NCBI RefSeq assembly: GCF_001598915.1
Contig: NZ_BDAP01000002.1
Coordinates: forward strand, 310,001 to 374,000
Direction: 5' to 3'
From: Williamsia muralis NBRC 105860
GTDB lineage: Bacteria > Actinomycetota > Actinomycetes > Mycobacteriales > Mycobacteriaceae
DNA: 64,000 nucleotides
The translations under genes were made by a program, and so were the position numbers. Shown in pieces: positions 54,073-61,936 of this stretch. The first letter of the stretch is position 1. The number at the start of each line of letters is the position of its first letter. The notes beneath the pieces are model-generated. The model was not told the origin of the DNA. It did no database searches and saw nothing but the letters and a program-made list of their open reading frames with translations.

Positions 54073-54579
54073 CTACCCGCCAGACGACTTCGCCCGGTCG
54101 ACGAGTATGCGCACCGAGGCAGCAACTGTCGCGGCCAGAACGTCCGGCGGGTCGCCATCGAAGACCCGCTTGGTGGCGTCCACCGAACCGTGATCGAAGA
54201 CGCCGAACCAGACCGTCCCGGGTTCCTTGTCCTCTTGCGGTTCGGGTCCTGCCTCGCCGGTGACGGCGACCGCCAGGTTGGCACCCATCAGCTCTGCGGT
54301 GCTGCGTGCCATCGCCAGAGCTGCTTCTTCGCTGACGACCGGCCCCTCGGGCACCTTGAGGAGCGAGTACTTGACCTCCTTGCGATAGGCGATCACGCCA
54401 CCGCAATACCAGTCGCCGGACGACGTGGCCCGGCCGAGTTGGGAGGCGAGGTTACCCGCGGTGAGTGATTCGGCGGTCGCGATGGTCAGATCGTGCTCGC
54501 CCGCCAACTTCGCCAGTTTCTCACACAGCTCCTGCACCTCGTCCTCGGTCGGAACTCGGTCGTCGGGATCGGCAATCAT
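54073..54579 (-). CDS. CinA C-terminal family, nicotinamide-nucleotide amidase (PncC-like)
   Basis: This 168-residue protein corresponds to the C-terminal CinA/PncC domain, which deamidates [45 protein letters not shown] near residues 31-75 and [25 protein letters not shown] near 100 are the family core. It diverges from nadE, the next enzyme in NAD recycling, so a joint role in the pyridine nucleotide cycle is likely. Confidence 0.85.
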   Translation of the reverse strand: MIADPDDRVPTEDEVQELCEKLAKLAGEHDLTIATAESLTAGNLASQLGRATSSGDWYCGGVIAYRKEVKYSLLKVPEGPVVSEEAALAMARSTAELMGANLAVAVTGEAGPEPQEDKEPGTVWFGVFDHGSVDATKRVFDGDPPDVLAATVAASVRILVDRAKSSGG

Positions 54580-54684
54580 GTTGTCCTCACGTTGTTTTGG
54601 GGCGCGTCGCATCGCTGCTGCAAACATCGTGCAACAGTTGCCGTTCGGTTCGCAGGACCGGTGTACCCCGGCTACGGTGAAGTT

Positions 54685-55521
54685 ATGTATTCCCTCGCAG
54701 ACACAGTCCGAAACGAGTTGAACGTCCGCGCCGACATCGATGTCGCCGCGGAGGTCGAGAACCGGGTGCAGTTCCTGGTCGACTACGCGCAGAATGCCGG
54801 AGCGAACGGTTTCGTCTTGGGTATCAGTGGTGGGCAGGACAGTTCGCTGGCCGGGCGTCTGTGCCAGCTGGCGGTTGACCGGATCAATCAGTCGGGAGGA
54901 TCAGCCGAGTTCGTGGCGGTCTTGCTCCCGTACGGCGTGCAGGCCGACCAGGCCGATGTCGACACCGCCATCGACTACATCAAGCCGAGCCGCACGATCA
55001 GCGTGAACATCAAGGACACCGCCGATGCCGCGGCAAAGGCCACCGCTGCTGCGCTGGGCATAGACGAGCTCACCGACCTGGTCCGAGGCAACGTCAAGGC
55101 GCGTGAACGCATGATCGTGCAGTACGCCGTGGCGGGCCAGCTGAACCTCATCGTCGTGGGCACCGACCACGCGGCCGAGGCGGTGACCGGGTTCTTCACC
55201 AAGTACGGCGATGGCGGCGCCGACGTGGTTCCGCTCTCGGGATTGACGAAGGGGCAGGGAGCGCGACTCCTGGAACATCTGGGCGCGCCCGACAGCCTGT
55301 GGACCAAGGTGCCCACCGCCGATCTCGAAGACGACCGGCCCGCCATCCCGGACGAGGAGGCCCTGGGTGTCACCTACCGCGAGATCGATGCGTACCTGAC
55401 CGGAGAGGCGGTCTCCGACGAGGCGGCCAAGACCATCGAGCAGGCCTTCGTCAAGACCAGGCACAAGCGCACCGTTCCGGTCGCCCCCACCGACCTGTGG
55501 TGGCGGGATCCGACGGGCTGA
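54685..55521 (+). CDS. nadE: NH3-dependent NAD synthetase
   Basis: This 278-residue enzyme makes NAD from nicotinate adenine dinucleotide. The PP-loop [12 protein letters not shown] is near residue 52. [38 protein letters not shown] and the terminal [14 protein letters not shown] are typical. It lacks the N-terminal glutaminase domain of the mycobacterial 680-residue NadE, so it uses free ammonia. Length matches the E. coli and Corynebacterium type. Confidence 0.95.
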   Translation: MYSLADTVRNELNVRADIDVAAEVENRVQFLVDYAQNAGANGFVLGISGGQDSSLAGRLCQLAVDRINQSGGSAEFVAVLLPYGVQADQADVDTAIDYIKPSRTISVNIKDTADAAAKATAAALGIDELTDLVRGNVKARERMIVQYAVAGQLNLIVVGTDHAAEAVTGFFTKYGDGGADVVPLSGLTKGQGARLLEHLGAPDSLWTKVPTADLEDDRPAIPDEEALGVTYREIDAYLTGEAVSDEAAKTIEQAFVKTRHKRTVPVAPTDLWWRDPTG

Positions 55522-55575
55522 TCGGCGACGAACCGGGAGATGGTGTGCGAGTGCGCAACTCGTCGAGAAAAGTAC

Positions 55576-55602
55576 TTGGCACTCCCCGGTGATGAGTGCT
55601 AA
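55576..55602 (+). promoter_or_regulatory. CIRCE element (HrcA operator)
   Basis: TTGGCACTC, nine bases, GAGTGCTAA: one mismatch from the CIRCE consensus TTAGCACTC-N9-GAGTGCTAA. It lies 71 bp before the hsp20 start, so HrcA should repress this gene. Confidence 0.88.
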
Positions 55603-55673
55603 AAAAGTAGTGCACAGTGATTGGCTGCCCGCCAGGGTGGCGGGCCGAAGTGTCGAGCAGGAGGTGGGTTGCT

Positions 55674-56117
55674 GTGCTTCGGTTTGATCCTTTCAGTGAT
55701 GTGGACACGTTGGCGCGGGGACTGTTGACCGGCCAGGCGGTGGGGTCATCTCGAACGCCGAGGTTCATGCCGATGGACCTCTACAAGGTCGAGGACCATT
55801 ACGTTCTCACCGCCGATTTACCGGGCGTGGATCCCGGCTCGGTGGATGTCAGTGTGGACAATGGCACGCTGACCCTGACCGCCCATCGGACCGCACGGTC
55901 GGAGGATTCCGTGCAGTGGATGTCGAGCGAACGGTTTTACGGCACGTATCGCCGCCAGCTGACGCTGGGCGACGGAATCGACGCGGCGGGCATCTCGGCG
56001 AGCTACGAGAACGGTGTGCTGTCGGTGACCATTCCGGTTGCCGAGAAGGCCAAGCCTCGTCGAATCTCGATCAACCACACGGACTCGCAGAAGTCGATCG
56101 AGACGAGTTCCTCCTGA
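55674..56117 (+). CDS. Hsp20/alpha-crystallin small heat-shock protein
   Basis: This 147-residue chaperone has the alpha-crystallin core from about residue 33 to 125. MPMDLYKVEDHYVLTADLPGVDPGSVDVSVDNGTLTLTAHR and ISASYENGVLSVTIPVAEK are the conserved strands. AGGAGG lies nine bases before GTG 55674, which was chosen over the earlier ATG. A CIRCE element upstream indicates heat-shock control through HrcA. The protein should hold unfolded clients in the cytoplasm. Confidence 0.92.
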   Translation: MLRFDPFSDVDTLARGLLTGQAVGSSRTPRFMPMDLYKVEDHYVLTADLPGVDPGSVDVSVDNGTLTLTAHRTARSEDSVQWMSSERFYGTYRRQLTLGDGIDAAGISASYENGVLSVTIPVAEKAKPRRISINHTDSQKSIETSSS

Positions 56118-56168
56118 GAACCGCTGACTGACATCGCAATTGGTCGACCGCGAAAGAGGGGTGATGCT

Positions 56169-56252
56169 GTGGAGTTGGATGAAACCGTGATCTGGCCCGA
56201 GCCCAGTCCGTTGAACGACTGGTGGGCGAATGTCATGACAACGTCGAAATAA
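56169..56252 (+). CDS. possible 27-residue small protein
   Basis: The short frame from GTG 56169 follows a GAAAGAGGGG ribosome-like site by eight bases and ends just before a strong terminator. It codes an acidic, Trp-rich peptide (WPEPSPLNDWW in the middle). It lies after hsp20. It may be a real small gene or an accident of the terminator region. Confidence 0.3.
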   Translation: MELDETVIWPEPSPLNDWWANVMTTSK

Positions 56253-56260
56253 CGCAAACA

Positions 56261-56298
56261 CGCTTGTGCCCCCGACCTTTTGGCCGGGGGCACAAGCG
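56261..56298. terminator. bidirectional terminator
   Basis: CGCTTGTGCCCCCG and its perfect complement form a 14-bp stem around a 10-nt loop. It sits between hsp20 and a converging membrane gene and can serve both. Confidence 0.8.
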
Positions 56299-56321
56299 TG
56301 AGAACTCAGCAGAACGGATTG

Positions 56322-56624
56322 TCAATCGGCGGTGACGGGCAAGCTCAGGGTCAGCAGCATCAGGACGAACAGGAACCATCCGGCGCCCTGCCATACCGGC
56401 CAACCGCCACCGCGTTTCCACACACGGTACGTCTGGACGAACGCCCCCAGTCCGCCGAGCAGTAACAGTGCCGGGACTCCGATCGCCCAGACCGAACTGC
56501 TCGGGTCGATCACCAGGTAGATGGTCAGCCAGCCGAATGCCGCGGCGATTACCGCCAGGTCATACGTCACCGCAGCGCGGTAGACCGTTCGATCATTCCA
56601 GCGCTTTTCGACGTCGTTGGTCAT
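56322..56624 (-). CDS. small membrane protein
   Basis: This 100-residue protein has three hydrophobic helices (AVTYDLAVIAAAFGWLTIYLVI, IGVPALLLLGGLGAFVQTY and GWFLFVLMLLTLSL). The family is unknown. TTG 56630 would add two residues. It lies next to another small membrane gene on the same strand, probably co-transcribed. Confidence 0.65.
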   Translation of the reverse strand: MTNDVEKRWNDRTVYRAAVTYDLAVIAAAFGWLTIYLVIDPSSSVWAIGVPALLLLGGLGAFVQTYRVWKRGGGWPVWQGAGWFLFVLMLLTLSLPVTAD

Positions 56625-56649
56625 CGACAAGCCTCAGGTCCCTGAATGG

Positions 56650-56943
56650 TCAGCGGTTCTTTCGCGGGTACTTGGCGCGGTAACGCACTCGGTCACGGCG
56701 TGCCTTGAGTTCCGACACGTGATTGTCCTTGAGGCTGTCGGTCGCGCGGTAGGCGAAAAAGCCCCATGCAAACAGCAACACTGCGCCCACAGCGAGGATG
56801 ACGGCAGCAATCATGTGACCGCCGGCGAGAGTCAGGATCGCCATCGCGACACAGGCCGCGCCACCCGCGATGGCCACAAATCCGGACCAGCCGACTGGCA
56901 AAGACAGTTTGTTGCGGGTTTCGTCCTTCGTACGCTGATCCAT
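56650..56943 (-). CDS. small two-helix membrane protein
   Basis: This 97-residue protein has helices GWSGFVAIAGGAACVAMAILTL and MIAAVILAVGAVLLFAWGFFAY followed by a strongly basic tail (KARRDRVRYRAKYPRKNR). The family is unknown. It is upstream of and in line with the other small membrane gene. Confidence 0.65.
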   Translation of the reverse strand: MDQRTKDETRNKLSLPVGWSGFVAIAGGAACVAMAILTLAGGHMIAAVILAVGAVLLFAWGFFAYRATDSLKDNHVSELKARRDRVRYRAKYPRKNR

Positions 56944-57123
56944 GTCGTCCTCCAGATTGACATCACTCCTTCGTATGGCGGGTACCCGGTGCGGCCTCGC
57001 CCGAAACCACCCCCTGCCAGCCGTTTGCCGCGATCGATGCGGAGGTACCTCTCAATGAGGTGCCGGTCGCGTCTCACGGACGAGGGCGGTCGGGGTCGGT
57101 CGGGGGACCTGAGGAGGTGTGCG

Positions 57124-58236
57124 GTGGCGAGTACGGGTTTGGACGTTCCCACGTTCGGTGTCGAAGAGGAGCTCCTGCTCGTCGAGGAGTCGACAGGTGA
57201 ACCGTTCATGGAAAGTGCCGCGGTTGCCCACGTCGCGAAATCGCTGGGACTCGACCTGGATCTCGAACTGACGCCGTGCCAGATCGAGACCGCGACGCCG
57301 ATACTCGACTCCATGGACGACCTCAGGCGGCACCTCGTGGAGAGCCGGAACAAAGCCGGTGCCGCGGCTCGGGAGATGGGCGGCCGCGTGCTTGCAGCGG
57401 GCGTGCCGCCGATCGTCGGAGAACGTCAGCCGGTGTCGAAAACCGACCGATACCAGCGCATCGCACAAAACTTCGGCATCATCGCTGCCGAGCAAGGCGT
57501 GTGTGGATGTCACGTGCATGTGGCGGTGCCGGACCGCGCACGTGCAATCGAGGTGAGCAACTCGCTGCGACCATGGTTGCCCGTTCTCGTTGCGCTGACG
57601 GCCAATTCGGCCATCCACCGATCATCGGACACTGGGTACAGCAGCTGGCGGACCATGCTGTGGTCGCGATGGCCGAGCGCGGGTGCTCCCCCTCATCTCG
57701 CATCGGTGGAGGAGTACGACGCCGCCACCGCTCGGCTCCTCGAGGTGGGCGCTGCGCTCGACGAGGGGATGATTTACTGGGATGTGCGGCCCTCCAGCAA
57801 CTTTCCGACCATCGAGGTCCGCGTCAGTGACGTTCCCGCGACTGTGGACGAGACGGTGCTCTACGCCACGCTGGTGCGTGCGCTGGTGATGACGGCCCTT
57901 GCTGACGGCCCGCCCGCCGCCGCGCGGGCGATCAGTTCCGATGACATTCGCGTGGCAAAATGGCGGGCAGCACGCGACGGTCTGACCGGCGAGTGTCCAG
58001 ATCTGCTCTCCGGGAGCATGGTTTCGGTGCGCACCGCCGTGGACGGGATGCTCGCCCACATCGCGCCCGCACTCGACGCCCTGGGTGAGCGTGCAGCCGT
58101 GGATGACGCGCTGGACACACTCTTCCGCCGTGGAAACGGCGCGATGCAGCAGCGTCAGGTACTCCAGCGGTGCGGCGCGCTGGCGGTTGTCGAGCATGTC
58201 GCGGCGCGCACCCTGGACGCCGACACCTTGCGTTGA
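57124..58236 (+). CDS. carboxylate-amine ligase, YbdK/GCS2 family
   Basis: This 370-residue ligase of the glutamate-cysteine-ligase 2 family (YbdK type) joins a carboxylate such as glutamate to an amine with ATP. Motifs are TFGVEEELLLVEESTGEP at the start (FGxEEE), CGCHVHVAVPDRARAIEVSNSLRPWLPVLVALTANS near residue 125, and YWDVRPSSNFPTIEVRVSDVP near 220. GTG 57124 follows AGGAGG. YbdK of E. coli has weak glutamate-cysteine ligase activity; here the substrate is unknown. Confidence 0.88.
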   Translation: MASTGLDVPTFGVEEELLLVEESTGEPFMESAAVAHVAKSLGLDLDLELTPCQIETATPILDSMDDLRRHLVESRNKAGAAAREMGGRVLAAGVPPIVGERQPVSKTDRYQRIAQNFGIIAAEQGVCGCHVHVAVPDRARAIEVSNSLRPWLPVLVALTANSAIHRSSDTGYSSWRTMLWSRWPSAGAPPHLASVEEYDAATARLLEVGAALDEGMIYWDVRPSSNFPTIEVRVSDVPATVDETVLYATLVRALVMTALADGPPAAARAISSDDIRVAKWRAARDGLTGECPDLLSGSMVSVRTAVDGMLAHIAPALDALGERAAVDDALDTLFRRGNGAMQQRQVLQRCGALAVVEHVAARTLDADTLR

Positions 58237-58260
58237 ACCAGCCGATCTCTGGACAGGAGG

Positions 58261-58378
58261 ATGATGGACCAATCTCGCGCACCACTGGTCGAGGCACTGG
58301 CGGACCGGCAAGGCCGCAGGCATGAACCTTCCCGACGCCATCGACAAATCCCTGGAGACCATGAGGGTGGTGCGTTGA
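58261..58378 (+). pseudogene. remnant of an Orn/Lys/Arg decarboxylase, internal deletion
   Basis: The start reads MMDQSRAPLVEALADR, as at the N-terminus of actinobacterial Orn/Lys/Arg decarboxylases. A frame shift then leads to AAGMNLPDAIDKSLETMRVV, like their last residues, with nothing in between. So nearly the whole gene is missing. Identification rests on short matches and is tentative. It abuts the AraC-type gene. Confidence 0.5.
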
Positions 58379-59377
58379 TCACCTGGCGCGGAAGGTCGCC
58401 CGATACTGACTGGGCGTGGTGTCCATCAATCGGGTGAAGTGATGTCGAAATGTCACAACGGACGTGAATCCCACCAGTGCCGCAACGCGTTCCACGGGTT
58501 CGGATGATGTTTCCAGCAGTTCCAGGCTCACATCGATCCGGCGGGCGATCAGCCACTTGATCGGTGTGGTGCCAGTGGTCTTGGTGAACTGGCGGAAATA
58601 GCTGCGCCTCGACATATTGCACTGGGCGGCAAGGTCGTCCAGGCTCAGGGGGCGGTCGATGTGTGCGAGTGCCCAGGCCATGCTGTCGGTGATGGCAGTG
58701 TCGTCCTGGACTGCGGGGAGTGGGTTCTCGATGAACTGGGCCTGTCCGCCGGAACGGTGCGGTGCGATCACGAGGCTTCGCGCCACCTCGTTGGCGACGG
58801 AGGGACCGTGGTCGTTGCGCACGATGTGCAGGCACAGATCGAGCCCGGCCGAGCAACCTGCGCTGGTGAGCACATCGCCTTCGTCGATGTAGAGGGGTAG
58901 GCGGTCCACCTCGATGTCCGGATGCCGCTGCTGGAGCTGCTCTGCGTAACGCCAGTGGGTGGTCGCCCGTCGCCCGTCCAGTACCCCGGCGGCGGCCAGC
59001 ACGAAGGCACCCGAACAGATGGAGACCAGACGTGCCCCCCGCCCCGCGGCGTCCCGTACTGCGGAGATGACATCGGGAGAGATGGGGGCGTGTATGTCGC
59101 GGATGCTGGGGATGATGACCGTGTGTGCTGCGGCGAGTTCTTTGAGTCCGAATGCTGCCTTCAGGGTCGCCCCACCGACAACTCTCACCGGAGCGGTTGT
59201 CTCCGTGCACAGTTGCACCGAGTACCAGGGTCGCACCATGCCCGGCCAGAATGACTCGGAGAGCTCGGCCAGGCCGAATATCTCGGCGGCGATACCCATT
59301 TCGAAAGCGGTCATCCCGTCGTAGGCGAGGATGGCCACGGTGCGTGCTGACCCCGGACGGGATCGCTGCGAAGACAT
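58379..59377 (-). CDS. GlxA-like AraC-family regulator
   Basis: This 332-residue regulator has an N-terminal DJ-1/PfpI-like domain (VAILAYDGMTAFEMGIAAEIFGL, VSICSGAFVLAAAGVLDGRRATTHW with Cys in the elbow, and TSAGCSAGLDLCLHIV). A C-terminal AraC double HTH follows (LSLDDLAAQCNMSRRSYFRQFTKTTG and RVAALVGFTSVVTFRHHF). Such proteins sense small metabolites and activate catabolic genes. Its target is not adjacent. Confidence 0.9.
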   Translation of the reverse strand: MSSQRSRPGSARTVAILAYDGMTAFEMGIAAEIFGLAELSESFWPGMVRPWYSVQLCTETTAPVRVVGGATLKAAFGLKELAAAHTVIIPSIRDIHAPISPDVISAVRDAAGRGARLVSICSGAFVLAAAGVLDGRRATTHWRYAEQLQQRHPDIEVDRLPLYIDEGDVLTSAGCSAGLDLCLHIVRNDHGPSVANEVARSLVIAPHRSGGQAQFIENPLPAVQDDTAITDSMAWALAHIDRPLSLDDLAAQCNMSRRSYFRQFTKTTGTTPIKWLIARRIDVSLELLETSSEPVERVAALVGFTSVVTFRHHFTRLMDTTPSQYRATFRAR

Positions 59378-59447
59378 GGCACTATCTTAACGAAGATCGG
59401 CATCAGTGCCACTTCTGGTTGTCGGCGATGTCCGCCACCCTTGGTGC

Positions 59448-59645
59448 ATGGACAGACAGAACGTGACTGTGATGCAACGATTTCGGCGAGTTCTCAAAGA
59501 GTTCGCGGCAGGGGTGGACGCGGCCAGCGCGTTGGCCCACAACAGGACCCCGCCCGACGAGTCGGTGGCCAGGATTCGGCAACGCGAGTTCTGGGAGGTC
59601 GAGGTGGGTGACATGTTCACTTGCCGAGACATCCGGACACGCTGA
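59448..59645 (+). CDS. possible small protein of 65 residues
   Basis: The frame from ATG 59448 has codon use like its neighbours and codes a soluble, charged protein (RFRRVLKEFAAGVDAASALAHNR). No family is recognised. An ATG 14 codons upstream at 59406 is less likely, since it would extend into the AraC promoter region. Confidence 0.4.
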   Translation: MDRQNVTVMQRFRRVLKEFAAGVDAASALAHNRTPPDESVARIRQREFWEVEVGDMFTCRDIRTR

Positions 59646-59707
59646 CCGAAAGGCAAGTGATGAGTGAGTCCAGCCCTTGGGGAGAGGCCGGCTCGGTATC
59701 CAGGTAG

Positions 59708-60787
59708 TCAGTGAATCGGCGTGTCGGCGTGACTGATCTGGTTGCCTCCGGCGCGTTTTGCCTCGTACATCGCGGTGTCGGCGGCGGCGATCAGACCGCT
59801 GATGAGCTCGCGGGTGTTGCCGGTGACCTCGACAAGGCCGATACTCGAGACGCCGAGGCTGGCGGTCACATTCCACGACATGGTGGCGATGGCTGTGCGG
59901 AGGCGTTCGGCGGTGTCGTCAGCTTTGCCGGCTGGCGTGATCTCGGCTACCAGGAACTCTTCGCCGCCGATGCGGCCCACGACCGCGTCCTCGGGACTGG
60001 CTCTACGCAAGCTGTCGGCGACGGCGATGAGGGTCATGTCGCCGACGGTGTGGCCGTAGGCGTCGTTGACCGCTTTGAAGGCGTCGAGATCGATCATCAC
60101 GACGGTGATACTTCTCTCGGGGTCACCGGCAGCGCCGGTGATGAGATCGGACGCGGCACGGTGGAAACCGCGACGGTTGCGCAGTCCGGTCAGAGCATCG
60201 GTGGACGACTTCAGCGCGTCGACGGACAGCCAGTGAACGAGTACCTGACCACAGAATGGCACCGCAAGGATGCCGCCGCCCATCACCAGCAGCTTCGATA
60301 GCGCCATGGCCGGATCGCCGGCGACCGCGATCCGGACAGCACAGATAACGGCGGTCACCAGCGAGATGGTCAGCGTGAGCGACAGGTAGCGAGCACAGTG
60401 GAAGAAGCCGATATAGCCCGCAAGGCCGATGAACGCCGTGCATCCGAGCATGCCTGCACGCGGATCGGAGTCAGCCAGGCAGGCCGCCGCGATGAAAAGG
60501 GTTCCTGCGACGGAGGCGACTTGCGACTGCCTGCGGTTCGGCCACCGCCACGCGTAGCCGGCGGCGATTGCGGATAGACCGACCATCACGGCGATGGACA
60601 CGACTGTCTGGGACGTGTTCTGTGGACCCGAGGGACTCAACATCATCAAGAATGTCGCCATCGCCAGCATCGCCAAGATCGCCGCAAGGACGTATCTGGT
60701 CGCCGACGTCAGGCTACGGGCGGCCAAATAGTCAGACAGCCAGTCAAAGTGGTCTGGCTGCCGCCACCACAGGAGGAGTTGGCGCAC
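59708..60787 (-). CDS. membrane diguanylate cyclase (GGDEF)
   Basis: This 359-residue protein makes cyclic di-GMP. It has about six membrane helices in the first 170 residues. The C-terminal GGDEF domain has STDALTGLRNRRGFHRA, VVMIDLDAFKAVNDAYGHTVGD and the catalytic GRIGGEEFLVAE. The inhibitory I-site Arg five residues before GGEEF is missing (SPED in place of RxxD), so product inhibition is unlikely. GTG 60787 was chosen; a longer frame upstream reads like intergenic sequence. Confidence 0.87.
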   Translation of the reverse strand: MRQLLLWWRQPDHFDWLSDYLAARSLTSATRYVLAAILAMLAMATFLMMLSPSGPQNTSQTVVSIAVMVGLSAIAAGYAWRWPNRRQSQVASVAGTLFIAAACLADSDPRAGMLGCTAFIGLAGYIGFFHCARYLSLTLTISLVTAVICAVRIAVAGDPAMALSKLLVMGGGILAVPFCGQVLVHWLSVDALKSSTDALTGLRNRRGFHRAASDLITGAAGDPERSITVVMIDLDAFKAVNDAYGHTVGDMTLIAVADSLRRASPEDAVVGRIGGEEFLVAEITPAGKADDTAERLRTAIATMSWNVTASLGVSSIGLVEVTGNTRELISGLIAAADTAMYEAKRAGGNQISHADTPIH

Positions 60788-61156
60788 TTGACAACCCCCC
60801 GTATCGGGACGGTTCGGACGGCCGACTTCAGCTTTGATGCTACCCGTGCACGCCGAAATTGATGTGGCCTTCAGGGAACCCAGCTGACCGGAAGCACGTG
60901 CCGCGAGTATCCAGCCCAGCAAGATGTCGAGGACACAGCAGCAGTGGTTGTCGGGGCTCAACATCGTGGACAGGAAAGTGATCGCTCGAAAGGCGCGATG
61001 CGTTTCCTGATGTTCATCAAGTTGGTTAGCCGAAGAAGTGACAGACACGTCCTCGCGTGTCAAAGTTGTATCGGCTCAGATGATCCCGAGATCCACGAGA
61101 GTCCGAGCTTCGTCGACAACTCCGCTAGATCAAAGTCTCCGAACAAGGGAAAAATC
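60788..61156. other. gene-free stretch, 369 bp
   Basis: This region is somewhat richer in A and T than its neighbours. A frame from ATG 60998 begins MRFLMFIK, like the start of YciI/DGPF proteins, but soon loses any resemblance and runs into the 21-residue peptide frame. No structured RNA is clear to me. Confidence 0.4.
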
Positions 61157-61222
61157 ATGGGCTCAGTGGAAATTTACGTCTTGGCTGCACTCGCGTTCAT
61201 CGGCTGGATCCTCGGGTTGTAG
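61157..61222 (+). CDS. possible 21-residue single-helix membrane peptide
   Basis: ATG 61157 lies about seven bases after AAGGGA. The peptide is a single hydrophobic helix (VEIYVLAALAFIGWILGL). It is in frame with ATG 60998 and could be the end of a longer product. The 271 bp after it hold no clear gene. Confidence 0.35.
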   Translation: MGSVEIYVLAALAFIGWILGL

Positions 61223-61493
61223 CGCTGCACCCTCACCCGGTGGGTGAAACCGGTGTTAAAACGTGTTGCGGGCCAGTCCTTCGGCGCGGCCTTGCGAGCG
61301 GGGCGCGGACGTAGGTACATCGATCGGTCGAGCATCGCGAGGAACCGTGTTTAGGTGAGTGGCGCGCACGCCGGCGTTCACGAGATGGCTCAGCGCGGAC
61401 TGGGTCCCTCCCGAGAAATCAGGTGGCCCGAGAGTTCGGTGCGGACGGGAACAAGCCGCGGGCTCTGGACGGCTAGTGACCTGTGAGGAGAGA

Positions 61494-61847
61494 TCAGGCG
61501 GGGACGAGGTCGAACTCGTTGCCTTCGGGGTCGGCAAAGCTGACCCACTGATTGTTGTTCTCGCCGAATGAGCGCAGTTCGCGTGCACCCAGGGCGATAA
61601 GACGACGGGTCTCGGCTTGCACGTCATCGGCCTTCAGGTCGAAGTGCACCCGATTCTTGACCGTCTTGCCTTCAGGAACCCTGCGAAACATCAGTAGCGG
61701 TCCCCCGTCGCCCGTACTCGGCGCGATCGAGGCGAACTCCTCGGTGGCGTCGTCTCCCAGGTCACGCGCGAGCACACGCGACCAGAACCCGGCTAGGGCC
61801 GCGGCGTTTTGCGCATCGAAACTGATACCGAGTACTTCCAGCGACAT
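61494..61847 (-). CDS. VOC-family (glyoxalase-like) protein
   Basis: This 117-residue metal-binding-fold protein shows LEVLGISFDAQNAAALAGFWSRVLARDL at the start, KNRVHFDLKADDVQAETRRLIALGARELRSFGENNNQWVSFADPEGNEFDLVPA at the end, and the usual beta-alpha-beta-beta-beta repeats. Reactions of this family range from glyoxalase to antibiotic resistance; the substrate is not known. Confidence 0.87.
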   Translation of the reverse strand: MSLEVLGISFDAQNAAALAGFWSRVLARDLGDDATEEFASIAPSTGDGGPLLMFRRVPEGKTVKNRVHFDLKADDVQAETRRLIALGARELRSFGENNNQWVSFADPEGNEFDLVPA

Positions 61848-61936
61848 GGCGGCCTCTCTCCAGTGGGTAGTTGGGTTATACCGCGAATGAGCTGGCTCCG
61901 GCGGATGAGCGCAGAGGCCTGCTGCGTGAGGCGCGC

